Shown piece after piece: positions 1 to 9,707 of a DNA stretch of 64,000 nucleotides. This DNA is from Calycina herbarum (taxonomy: Eukaryota; Ascomycota; Leotiomycetes; Helotiales; Pezizellaceae). The stretch spans positions 1-64,000 of the forward strand of contig LLEY01000153.1 of the NCBI GenBank assembly GCA_001414485.1, read 5' to 3'. The number at the start of each line of letters is the position of its first letter. Within the stretch, counting starts at the first letter, position 1. The position numbers and the translations under genes are program-made. The notes below the pieces were generated by a model. It saw nothing but the letters and a program-made list of their open reading frames with translations. It did not search any database and was not told the DNA's origin.

Positions 1-279
1 AATCTTATAGTACTTATAGGGTAGTGTAAAAACCGACCTATACTACTTCTATGTTTTTCAAGAGAATAAGACTTAGCTAATTAAATAAAATAGCTATAAA
101 TCTTTAGTAAAGTCTATTTAAAGGTTCGTCTAATTTATAGTATAAAAGCTTATATAAAGTACTTTCTTACTCTTAATCTTATAGTACTTGTAGGGTAGTA
201 CAAAAACTAATCTATACTACTTTCTCTGTTTTTAGTTTATAAAAAGGTAGTATAGAGTAAAACCTTGTTAAGAATAAGA

Positions 280-665
280 CTTAAGTTATAATATTATTAT
301 ATACTATAGTACTTTTAGTAGTTAAATATAGTAATCTTAAGTTAAAATTAGTTTTTATTAAGTATTATATCTAATACACATAGTTAAAGTTAAGAAAGTA
401 GGTAGACTCGGGAAAACATCGGGAACGATTAATAAGCAGGAAAGCGTAACTCTAAACTAATTAAATAAAATAGATATAAATTTTTAGTAAAGTCCATTTG
501 AAAGTTCGTCTAATCTATAGTATAAAAGCTTATATAAAGTATTTTCTTACTCTTAATCTTATAGTACTTGTAGGGTGGTGCAAAAACCGACCTGTACTAC
601 TCCTCTGTTTTTCTATTACAGAGGGGTAGTGTAAGGCAAAATCTTGTCGAGAATAAGACTTAGAG
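280..665 (+). repeat. Repeat copy inverted relative to 14385-14790, with internal hairpin
   Basis: This segment matches, in reverse complement, the segment at about 14385-14790, including a GGTGCAAA-containing block and a short palindrome. The palindrome lies at 594-632 here (arms of about 15 bases around a 9-base loop). A second, more decayed partial copy of the same block lies at 1-240 in the same orientation as this one. It could be the end of an LTR element or a terminal repeat of a DNA transposon; I could not find target-site duplications. Confidence 0.6.
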
Positions 666-669
666 AAAC

Positions 670-3215
670 CTTTGCTAGAAAAGGTCGACGGAGAGGTTAA
701 AGACTTAGAAGATCTAGAAGAGGAAGACAAGGCAGAGTTAGCAACCTTGAAAGACTACTAGAAGGAGTATAAGCGAGATAATAAGTTAACTCTAGTTAAC
801 TTAATCAACTGGCTAGAGGTTCTCCCCCTCCTCCAGCCTAAGGCGTTCTATACTACGATAGATCCCGACAAGCATAGCTACTCCGGCCTAGATCTTAGCG
901 CCGTCGTTCTATATATTATCCTCGGCCTTGTCTAGCTTCGACGTATAAAGGGTCAGAAGATGCTAGTTAGTAGTATAGAGGTCACCATCGCTAAGTCGGT
1001 CCTATAATACTACGTCTATATAATCGAGCTTTAGCAAAGTCTTTAGAAAGCTAAGTTATATACTATACTCTATAAGAAGGAAATTCTACAGAAGCGGCTT
1101 CGTAAGAACAACGGATTGTCGCAGGCAACTAGCTAAGATATAGGGCTAGACCACACTCTTAACTAGGCTACCGTCTACCTACAACTAGTGAACTGTAGAA
1201 GGTATAGTACTAAGAAGATAGGTAGATAGAACGAACTCGAGGATCACGGCTATAACTACTAGCATCGGCTCTCGACTTCGGATAATACAATGCCCCTATA
1301 CCGCGACTGTATTAGTATAGCACTGTCGATATATATATATTCTATTAAGCTTTAGGCCCTAATAAGTCGCGTTTATAACATCTGTTTAGACAAGGGCCTA
1401 AATCTACTAGTCTTTGTTCTATACCTCTTAATCTAGTAGTTAGCTAAACTTATTTCCGTCGTCGTCGAGGTCCCTATCCTTATAATCTATGCTAAACATA
1501 CTTAGAAAATGCGTATAGACATAGCAGTGACCTTTAATAATCCTCGTACTAAGAGCACTCTCCTTATTACGAGCGTCTAGTATATATCGACTTTAATAAA
1601 CCTATAGTATAACTATAGTAAGAGAGTCTTTATAAACCTTCTAGACAACTACTAGTTGTTCTTATAAGTACTTAGCTGTCTTAACCGTCTAGGTTAGAAG
1701 AATAAGTAGAATTTCTACGTCTTCACGTCCTAAGGAACCTATAATAGTACGCTCTAATTACTTATAGTAGAGAAGATATATAATCAGATCTTAGTAATAA
1801 GTAATATTAAGATCGCTCTTATAGAAATCGATATATTTATAAAGGATAAAGCGAAGGTTTAAATACTCCTAGATGTTTCTAATACAGATCCGAACGCCGA
1901 AGCTAATATAGAAAGAGAGGAAGATATAAAAGATACTAATATCTACTTAAAGGCTATATCGAAGTTATATAAAGACAAGGTCGTCGAGTTCTATATATAT
2001 ATAAATAGCTATCGGGTTCTAAAGCATAGTATATAAGATCTCTTATACCTGATATTAGTAACTAAGGCTAAGAAAGCAGCAGAGGTTAGAATCCATCGTA
2101 AGTCGTCCTTAGAAGTTAACTATAGTCAACTTTGGTTATTACTATTAGAACTTGGCACTAACTATTTATAATATTACTATCTATCTATAAGGTTTACGAG
2201 AATCTTACTAAAGAGATCTAGGTAGTAAGTAGAGTTTAGAAGAGACATATAAACCCTATAGTGAAAGTTCCCGCTACTAAGGCTACTTAAATTTTCAGCT
2301 ATATTATATACTATGTTTCCTACTCTAGTTTACCTACACCTCTAGCTCTATCTCTAGTCTTAGCTTCAACCGCTAGAGTCGCTGCCGTTACTGCTAACTC
2401 TAGTCCCGGAGTCCTAGATATACGACTATCTTAGAGTTAACTAGCTATAAAGCAGCCTCGTAATATAAATGAGTTACTACGTAGCGTTGAAGGTTTAGTT
2501 ACCTCTTTAGCTGCCCTCTCTAATGTCTCTCCCGCTAGCCCTCGTAGTACTCCCTTTATAAAGCTTAATATTATCCGTTCCTAGGAGTCGACGTTGAATA
2601 GTAAGCAACCTCTATGTAACGAAACTCAAACGAACTAAACAAAGATGACTAAGTCTCGAAGGTTGGTATGCAGGTAAGAAGTACAGATGCGCCGGGTTGT
2701 TCACTTGGAAGTGAACTCGTTACTTGTATCAAAGATGTCAAACAAGATGATAAGATTGATAACTAAAGTTGAGCACAAAGCTCCTATCTAGATGGCAGAC
2801 GTGCCAGTATATATAGAACCTTCGTTTCCCCTGGGTAGCCAACTCGCTCGTCGAGCTGGCGATCCAACGAGCTGGTTCGCCTAGCGATCCAGCGGTCCCT
2901 TTCGTCACGTGATCATTATAATGAAATCCTTGGATCGCTTAGCTAACCTAACCGATCCCTATCTATTATAAGAGTATTCCGATAGTGCTTAACCTGTCAG
3001 GACGCCGCCTGGTCTTCACTCATCACGTGTGCACGTGATTCGTGACACTCTAGCTCTGGTCGCTGCTAAAAAGAATATAAAGAAGCGTATTACCTCTAAA
3101 GGCTGAGATAATAACATAGAACCTGATAAGGAGTCTAAAAACGACAGCGCTGGTCCTATACTACGAGTATCGAAGCGTAAGAAGACATTACTAAAAATGT
3201 TAGGAAATTAGGTAT
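670..3215 (+). pseudogene. RIP-degraded SNF2-family helicase-like gene
   Basis: SNF2-family proteins are DNA-translocating ATPases of superfamily 2. One plus-strand frame reads through about 1.4 kb with stops only at TAG/TAA/TGA sites that fit mutated Gln/Trp/Arg codons. Around 1560-1720 the frame gives LLITSV, then INL, then CLNRLG followed by a stop at the expected Gln; this fits the C-terminal helicase lobe, where motif VI is normally R-x-H-R-x-G-Q. A segment near 840-950 reads as FYTTIDPD then SGLDLSAVVLY. The tail continues to about 3215 and is split by a solo LTR at 2615-3047. No Walker A or DEAH box could be recognised, so only the C-terminal half may be present. Family identity is inference from the motif VI neighbourhood. 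Confidence 0.55.
2615..3047 (-). mobile_element. Solo LTR (433 bp) with CTCTA target-site duplication
   Basis: The sequence begins TGTAACGAAAC and ends CGTGACA, and is flanked on both sides by CTCTA (2610-2614 and 3048-3052), a perfect 5-bp duplication. The same LTR recurs at 14830-20955 (interrupted), 33085-33541, 39754-40215 and 41903-42335. Judged by the complete elements, the LTR reads on the minus strand here. It is visibly richer in G and C than the DNA on either side and than its sister copies, so it has suffered less RIP. The internal region was presumably lost by LTR-LTR recombination. Confidence 0.9.
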
Positions 3216-3708
3216 AGTATTAGTAATATAGATTATATAGTAGGTAGATAGAGGTACTTATTTGACTTTTAGATATTCTCGTTCGTTACTACTATAAGTA
3301 AGAAGGTTAGCACATGTTTATAAAAGTGATAAGCTAGGTTATAAAGTGTGTATAGTTAAGAGGGGGTAGTATAAGAGCTATAAGAATAAAGTATATATTT
3401 GAATCTAGGTTAAGACTACGTAACAACGTACGAGTGTCGTAAGTTCTACTTTCCTAATAGGCGTAGCATAGCTTATAAGGGCTAGATAGATAGAGCGTAG
3501 AAGGTAAGAGAGTTAGGAAGGATAGGAGACAGTTGAGAATCGCTTGTATTTCTATAGTAGAATAAGCCTAGGCTATATATACTTTTAGAGACAAACAAGC
3601 TATAGACAAGGGTTCGGTATACTAAGAAGCTATAAACAAAGGTTCGTCTAAATATAAGGGTATTGTTCCTAATATATATATAAGGCTCTTAGAACGCTAG
3701 TTAAGGAA

Positions 3709-4690
3709 GTTAACTATAGTCAACTTCGTATATATAAATCGTCTTTTAATTCCTACTATCCTAAGTCTTAGAACCTATTTAATATAGATATTTATATAAT
3801 ATATTATAATATAAAGATAAGGTCTCCCTTAAATAAGAGTTAGGGTAGGAAGAATAGATCTAGCTAATTAAAACAAGAATAAAACGTATTAGACCTACCT
3901 TTTTCTATAGTTAGTTAAAAGCTAATAATCTTCAACTTCTTGATTTTCTAGTATAATATAGTCTAATACTATAAAATATAACTAAAGGTTAATAAAGATT
4001 CTTTTCGTAGTAAATAATATAAAGGACACTACTCTAGTACTACGAATCTATAAAGCCTATCTTTATAATCTAAAAAGTAGTTCTAGTTAGAAGTATAGCT
4101 TATTACTATAGAGGAAGGTTAACTATAGGAAGTTAAATATAGTTAACTTTGTATATATAAATAGTCTTTTAATTCCTACTATTCTAAAGCTTAGAACCTA
4201 TTTAATATAGATATTTATATAATATATTATAATATAAAGATAAGGTCTCTCTTAAATAAGAGTTAGAGTAGAAAGAACAGATCTAGCTAATTAAAACAAG
4301 AATAAAACGTAATAGACCTACCTTTCTATAGTTAGTCGAAAGCTAATAATCTTTAACTTCTTAATTTTCTAGTATAATATATTCTAATACTATAGAATAT
4401 AACTAAAGTTCGATAAAGGTTCTTTTCATAGTAAATAATATTCAAGATACTACTCTAGTGCTACGAATCTATAAAGCCTATCTTTACGATCTAAAAAGTA
4501 GTTCTAGTTAGAAGTATAGCTTATTACTATAGAGTAAAGTTAACTATAAGAAGTTGATTATAGTTAACTTCGTATATATAAATAGTCTTTTAATTACTGC
4601 TATCCTAAGGCTTAGAACCTATTCTATATAACTATTCGTATAATATGTCGCGATGTAAAGATAAGGTCTCCCCCTAATAAGGGGGCCAAT
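3709..4690. repeat. Tandem repeat, unit about 421-423 bp, two full copies and a partial third
   Basis: The anchor word CTT(C/T)GTATATATAAAT occurs at 3724, 4147 and 4568, giving spacings of 423 and 421 bases, and the sequence between anchors is closely similar. Each unit starts with a GTTAACTATAG-like block and contains TAATATATTATAATATAAAGATAAGG. The third copy stops near 4690, where it is less mutated (CTCCCCCTAATAAGGGGG) and meets the gene island. No coding potential is visible. Confidence 0.85.
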
Positions 4691-4842
4691 TAGTACACGA
4701 GTGCGCCCCGTAGTCTATGCATTGGCGGGAGGGAAGGAGGGAGAGACCAGCGGCGTACTAAGAAGAGAGAATAGTAAAATATAGAGGGAGGGATATTCTA
4801 AGAGAAGAATAAACGGTAAACAGCGGATTCTGCGTCGATTTG

Positions 4843-4911
4843 GTTTTTTTTTTTTTTTTTTTTTTTTTTCCAAGTCCCGCGCCTGCCGCTGTGCTAACCC
4901 TAACCCGCAGC
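4843..4911. other. Poly-T tract and short telomere-like repeat at the island junction
   Basis: A run of 26 T lies at 4844-4869 and is followed after about 25 bases by CTAACCCTAACCC, which is two units of the common fungal telomere repeat (TTAGGG read from the other strand). The tract lies between the end of the tandem repeat and the truncated P450. It could be a retro-inserted poly-A tail in minus orientation, a healed break, or chance; only two telomere units are present. Confidence 0.5.
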
Positions 4912-4997
4912 CACTTATAACGAATCGGACGATTGGCCCTAGAACATTCAGTATACAATGATAAAAAACGATACAGGATGGGGCTGTAGAATCTTAC

Positions 4998-5196
4998 CGT
5001 AATAATCATGCCATTTGGCTATCTTGAACGTAAATTGCCCCCCTCCTCCTTGTATCAACTGATAGTATGTCTCGCACCATCCAGTTGCTGCTGCCAATTT
5101 TGAGCCAGGAAAGCCAGCTAGAGGGGAAAAGTAAAGACGATAAGTGATAAGAGCAGCAATGTATAATGTGATACTGGCAACGAGTGCAAAAAGCAC
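4998..5196 (-). pseudogene. Truncated cytochrome P450, first exon only
   Basis: The minus-strand frame starts with a hydrophobic membrane anchor (LVASITLYIAALITYRLYFS) followed by PLAGFPGSKLAAATGWCETY, the hinge and early part of a fungal microsomal P450, where P-L-x-x-F-P-G-P-K-L-A-A is typical. It then reaches FKIAKWHDYYG at a good 5' splice site (GTAAGA at 4992-4997). Nothing further downstream resembles P450: the I-helix, ExxR and heme-binding Cys region are missing, because the tandem repeat and poly-T tract follow. The frame has no ATG; a GTG sits at 5194-5196 with TGA just upstream. It is a remnant of a monooxygenase, probably from the same accessory block as the hydrolase next to it. 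Confidence 0.8.
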
Positions 5197-5680
5197 ATTT
5201 CACCCGGACAGAGGCACATTAGATAAGGCGTCAACAAACATTTTCCCTTACAGAAACAAGCTCCCAAGAACCAAGAATAAGATATATACCAAGTTGTAGA
5301 GAGAACAATCGCCACGATGAAAGCTTTCTTGAGATCAGAAGATACTTGTGCAGGCGTCTTCATCAGGGCGACACCCAACTCCCTGCCCCTCTTGGGTACG
5401 GACTACGCACCCTGTGCTCCCACAGGCATCGGGTACTGCCCATGTTGCAGAGAGCATCGTAATCAGGATTCAAGCGTATTGCAGCTCGTCGGTGAGAGAA
5501 TTGGAAGTTTTGGACATGCAATGCAGTTGGTACTTGAAGACTTTGGCGGTTAAATCCGGAACTGTTCCCCTTTTGCGGCGTTAGGCTAGATCCAGAAGTT
5601 ACCAACATCATTCTAAATCACCCACAACATCTGCTGTCGATACATTTCCCAACCCCTTCCCTCAGTACTTGCGTGCCTAG
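5197..5680. other. No recognisable gene
   Basis: Ordinary composition, with short open frames on both strands that resemble nothing I know. It separates the P450 fragment from the hydrolase on the same strand and may hold remains of the P450 promoter. Confidence 0.5.
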
Positions 5681-6639
5681 CTAATTCCATCTGCAGACTT
5701 CAAAAGCAACCTGTACTTTCATCAGATCAGCAAGATGGGCGCCTATTGTCACATCCATGTGCCCTTTCCCCTCCACCAGATGCCAGCGTTTGGGCCCCGA
5801 GAAAGCATCAAAATATCGACGCTGGACCTCTGGGGGACACGTCATATCTAGCTCTGGTACTACATACAATACGGGTGTGGGGTCCAGATGCTTCCACAAT
5901 GAAGATGGTTGCCACATAACCAGCTTGTAGTATGTTTGGATTGTTGTGCTGCTACTCTAGTGAGGTGCCATGGGATCCGTGGTGTTCCTCTTTGCGGCCT
6001 TCAATGCGTCCACATCACGGGTTCCAACTCCAATGTTGAAGCCTGCTGGATTTTCCCCTGCGGCGTTGATCATAAGAATCGAGTACGGCTGATTTCCTTT
6101 CATCCGAGACTCGCGATCTTGAATACCCTTAGTGAGCACTCTTGATAGCTTTTGTGTTGAATATTGATAGTCCGAGGCCGGGCGAACGGCGATCACCATT
6201 TTCACTCGTTTATCGAGTGATGCGACACTGAGTGCAACGCCACCCGCAAATGATATCCCCCATATGCCCATTTTCTCTGGATTTACTGTCGGAAACCCGC
6301 TCAAAAAAGTCAGGGCATCGGAAAAGTCTTCAGTCTGCTTTGTCGGATTGATGTCATTGCGTGGATATCCTTCACTCTGGCCAGTAGATCGTGGGTCATA
6401 TATCAGAGCTGTGATGCCGGCAGCCTGGAATCCCTTTGCCACATCTGGTAATCCGGACATCTCCTTCACACAGTTTAACTAGCTATTCTTCAGTAACTAT
6501 CTATGGAAGTTGTATCCCATTGATCTGCACATACACCGGGAGATATTACAATGCCAATTCCAACTTGGCTTGCGGGATATATTCTGCCTCGCAGCGTAAC
6601 ACCATCCATGGTTTTGAATTCGACATTTTCGGACGACAT
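5681..6639 (-). pseudogene. Polyketide-transferase-like alpha/beta hydrolase with in-frame stop
   Basis: The product resembles fungal alpha/beta hydrolases of the polyketide transferase type (Fma-PT/af380 in fumagillin synthesis), which release or transfer polyketide acyl chains. The ATG at 6637-6639 gives [19 protein letters not shown], the usual start of this family. An intron of about 70 bp (GTGTATGT...CTAG, around 6470-6540) joins to NCVKEM. The nucleophile elbow is GISFAG, the acid lies in PELDMTCP and the His in GKGHMD, so the whole triad is encoded. A TAG codon at 5957-5959 interrupts the frame between APH and SSSTTIQTYYK; the frame is the same on both sides and the downstream part matches the family, so it is a nonsense lesion and not an intron. 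Length without the stop would be about 300 residues, normal for the family. Confidence 0.8.
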
Positions 6640-6965
6640 GGTGCTCAAATCAGCCCGGCCAGCAAGAAAAGTTAAAATCTCCAATTTTTGGGCTCCCAAG
6701 TTGAGGGAACTCGTTTCCAGGGCTGGTTTCTTTTTTACCCTCTTTACTTTTGAGCACTCCGATGTCTCACCAGGTTTGGGCGAGATACCCCGGAAATATG
6801 ATGAAGAAGTTTCATGTTCCTCCTTGATTCACATGCTGCTATCATTGTTGGTCCCTATGAGGCTATGCTCGTTCCGTTTTCGAAGAGTGATGATCTGCAT
6901 AGTAGAAAATCCGAAATAGCGCAGTCCATTAGGCTGAAAACCAAAAAGCGTTGTGTAAGATGGAA

Positions 6966-7034
6966 AAGGGGTAACGTACAGGGTAGGCTACAGAGTAGGC
7001 TACAGGGTACGTAAATAGATCGCACAGGGTAGGT
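6966..7034. repeat. Short imperfect direct repeats (GGCTACAGGGTA-like)
   Basis: The words ACAGGGTAGGCT, ACAGAGTAGGCT and ACAGGGTACG follow each other, with another ACAGGGTAGG slightly downstream. This is a small decayed minisatellite beside the start of an LTR relic. The rest of 6640-7074 holds nothing I recognise. Confidence 0.5.
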
Positions 7035-7074
7035 CAGGTGATCGCTAAATCACGTTTCTTTAGAATCGGTAGTA

Positions 7075-7420
7075 TGTAAAGATTTGAGTTCAGTGAATAA
7101 GTTCGGTTATTCTTCGGAAATTGGATTCGTATACTATTATCTACTTTTTACTTAAATTTTATTATATAATAGTATTATAAGCCGAATATAAAGAGGTTAT
7201 AGATAAGGTTGTCTTATTATAAGAAGAATTAACTAAGAAGAGAAGTCTAATTCTATATACGAGAAAAGAGGGTTTTATAAGAGCTATATATAGACTATAT
7301 ATAATTATATTCCGAACGTCGATCCCGAACGTCGATCTGAACGCTTTTGCGTCGCGTAGTCACGTTTTATACGAAGGTTAGTAGACCGAGTACTCTTCGG
7401 GTGTAAACTGTTACAAAAAC
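7075..7420. mobile_element. Small RIP-affected LTR relic
   Basis: From 7075 the sequence reads TGTAAAGATTTGAGTTCAGT and continues to TTCGGAAATTGG. This matches the first 60 or so bases of the 137-bp LTR at 15271 and 20792, then diverges. Composition to about 7420 is AT-rich and RIP-like. A related LTR-like start (TGTAAGAGTTTTTGATTTAG) lies near 14166. No target-site duplication was found, so its far end is uncertain. Confidence 0.5.
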
Positions 7421-7949
7421 ACTCTCAACACCTCTTCACGTATCAAGTCAATAACATAAGAGACTATGGATACACCTGTACATATCACTTGAAATCCGGT
7501 AGTCTCGTACATATTATATACGTAAAAAGAGGGCAGGATAAACAGGTCTTGTAGAAGCTTAAGGCTTTATTTGATATTGTCATTATCAACATCAGTGACT
7601 CACTCGCCGAAGAATGAAACCATAGAGACCAAACACCTGCTCCGACTACAATTCAGAGAAAGATATCCAATCACAATCTCAGCACCCTATTCTTCCTAGG
7701 AAAGAAGATGAAAAAAAAAAGTTAAATCCGAAAATATGTCTTCACCGATTTCCATCTCTTCGTGGTCGTCTCCTAGGAAACTCCGAACTTAAGCTCGATA
7801 AATGTAAAATACCCGCATCTGTTTATGGTGGTTGGTCTTCCCTGAACCACGACCCTAGGCCTGCCTAATTATATCCATATTTCGCAGATGCCTCCACCTC
7901 TCCACACTGCTCTTTGGCGACGTCGAAAGTCTTTCTGCCGTTATTCTCG
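7421..7949. other. No recognisable gene
   Basis: Unique-looking DNA of ordinary composition downstream of the zinc-ribbon gene on the minus strand; probably its 3' region. I see no other structure. Confidence 0.4.
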
Positions 7950-8886
7950 TCATAGAAAGCCGTTGTATCCGGGATATCGCGGGGTGTGTCCGCGATATCC
8001 TTCACGGGGTTGACCAACGGAAAAGGGCGGGCCATAGCCGAGAGTTGTCATTGTAGCGCCTGGGAATGGACTCGGACTATACAGAAACGGGGGCTCAGCT
8101 GGTACGCTGCGTTGAATCGGTTGGTATTGTTGGAATGTTGCTGCTTGTGGCGCTGGTTGCATACTACTGCGAAGATTCCACGGCACTTGCGGTGCTGCTT
8201 GAAACGATTGTCCCCTTCTGGGTTGGAATGCTGCTGCTTGTGGCGCTGGTTGCATACTACTGTGAAGATTCCACGGCACTTGCGGTGCTGCTTGAAACGA
8301 TTGTCCCCTTCTGGGTTGGAATGCTGCTGCTGGTTGCGCTGGTTGCCTACTACTGCGATGATGCTGCGGCAGCACGGAGAGTTGGGGTGCTGCGACTGCT
8401 GGTTGTTGCGAATATTGTGGGCGAGCTCGAGCTTGAGTGGAAGGTTCAGTAATGAAACGTTGAGCTCCGCTAAAAGCTGCTGGATGCATCGCGCGAGAGT
8501 CCCTCAGCAGTTCCTCAGCGGGGGATATAACAGCTACTGGATGCATCGTGCGAGAGTCCCTCAGTAGTTTCTCAACGGGGGATATATCGGTTTGCTGTTC
8601 AGCCCAGCTTTGAGCCCGAAATTCGGCGGCCGTTACTTTTTTTCCTGATCCTGTGGGCCAAGAGAAGGTGCTGCCGCCATCGCTGCTGCCACTACTGTAT
8701 GCCTTATCGGGGGTATGTGGGCGTGAATTGGTCTTCAAAGGTCCCGAGCATTGACACTATTGGCAAAGTCAGTGCCGTTACTGGTGAGGTTACTGGAGAT
8801 TTCTATCCTACACAAATCCCCCCATACTCGCACGCGCATATAGAATAAGTGCCTTTGTGGCCGCACTTGATGCATTTCAGACCCAT
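7950..8886 (-). CDS. Two-exon gene: short Cys-rich zinc-ribbon-like head plus repetitive Pro/Gln/Ala-rich tail
   Basis: The long exon (7950-8756) has no ATG, but a good acceptor (AATAG) precedes it. A 55-bp intron (8757-8811, donor GTAGGA) joins it in phase 0 to a 25-codon exon at 8812-8886 that begins MGLKCIKCGHKG, giving a predicted 293 residues. The head holds C-x2-C-G-H, then C-A-C, then a Cys pair across the splice junction and C-x-C, so it could bind one zinc ion. The rest is low complexity: two copies of an E-x-L-L-R-D-S-R-x-M-H-P motif and repeats of 31 residues containing FQPRRGQSFQAAPQVPWNL. The repeats are also seen in DNA as a 93-bp period at 8131, 8224 and 8317. I do not recognise the family; short fungal proteins with an N-terminal CxxCGH head followed by disordered sequence are common. 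The gene model is inferred. Confidence 0.55.
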
Positions 8887-9707
8887 CGTGTGTTGACCTT
8901 GTACGTGTGTGGTATCATTAGGCAGAGACAGGTTTGCGTTAATGTTGAGCGTCCTTGGGAAGGGTCCGATAGGGCATATAGGGCATTACCTAGGTAGGGA
9001 CGAATGATCTCAATGTGAGAGTAAATTTTCGGCGAAACTACCTGAGTTTTTGAGAGTGTCAGTTGTCTTGCGGGAATGTATTGAGTTGTATTGAGTGCCA
9101 TGAGAAGGGCCTGTGCGGTGCAAGCGATGGCGCTCAATACTTACTAGTACTGTACATACTAGCCCGTTTAGGTCGACGATGTTTCTCGATCTGGGTGAGG
9201 CTGATTATTATACTTCGTATTGGGCAGGAGTTAAATTTTCAGGATTTCAATGAATGCGGGGTGTCGGGTGTCAGCCCTGTTTGAGTACAATGATTCGTGG
9301 AAATAAAGTACTTTCCTGTACTCAGCCGCTCCAGGTACTCAGCTCCAGGCCCCTAGCTACGCGTCAGCAGGCATTGCCAGTCACATTTGGCTCCTCTTAC
9401 TCGAGTACAGTAGAAAGGAGGCCAACCAAACTCTCCAACGAAATGGTGGCTGGCGACCACCCTGCTGCGCACTTACCCGGCCCTTGATATTGACCTCGCT
9501 GTCAGCCTACATACATGCCTTTGATATGTTGAAAATTGCCTTGTGGCGGGAGAGGCTTCACATAAAGTCAAGTCAATCGTCTGTCTAGGCTGCTATCCAC
9601 CACTGCTGCTCTACCTTTTGTTTATCCGTACGAGTGCAAAACGTCGTTGAATTATCCAGAACTTCCCTCATTAGGGCATCACGTGTGAAAGAAACCCTTC
9701 CATCGCC
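8887..9707. promoter_or_regulatory. Divergent intergenic region between the zinc-ribbon gene and the NLR gene
   Basis: The two flanking genes read away from each other, so this 0.8-kb stretch should carry both promoters. I see no convincing TATA or CCAAT pair that I could assign, and no RNA gene. The NLR start at 9708 has a favourable context (CGCCATGC). Confidence 0.4.

Larger units (their letters stand above)
1..4690. other. RIP-degraded AT-rich repeat island I
   Basis: Base composition is strongly AT-rich with TA-dense words and no long open frame. Reading frames that look protein-like are broken by TAG and TAA at positions where Gln or Trp would fit, the footprint expected of repeat-induced point mutation. 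It contains the SNF2-like relic, the solo LTR, half of an inverted repeat and the tandem repeat listed separately. Between about 3216 and 3708 I see nothing recognisable. The island ends abruptly near 4690, where composition changes to ordinary genic DNA. Confidence 0.85.

Noticed and set aside
4893..4911. True chromosome end or interstitial telomere array
   Set aside because: Only about two CCCTAA units are present and unique sequence lies on both sides; reported only as telomere-like.
5317..5611. Open frames on both strands between the P450 fragment and the hydrolase
   Set aside because: Mutually overlapping, no recognisable protein composition, and no match to either neighbouring family.
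7986..8567. Cys/Leu-rich plus-strand frames over the 93-bp repeats
   Set aside because: They are antisense to the repetitive tail of the zinc-ribbon gene, and their repeats mirror its repeats.
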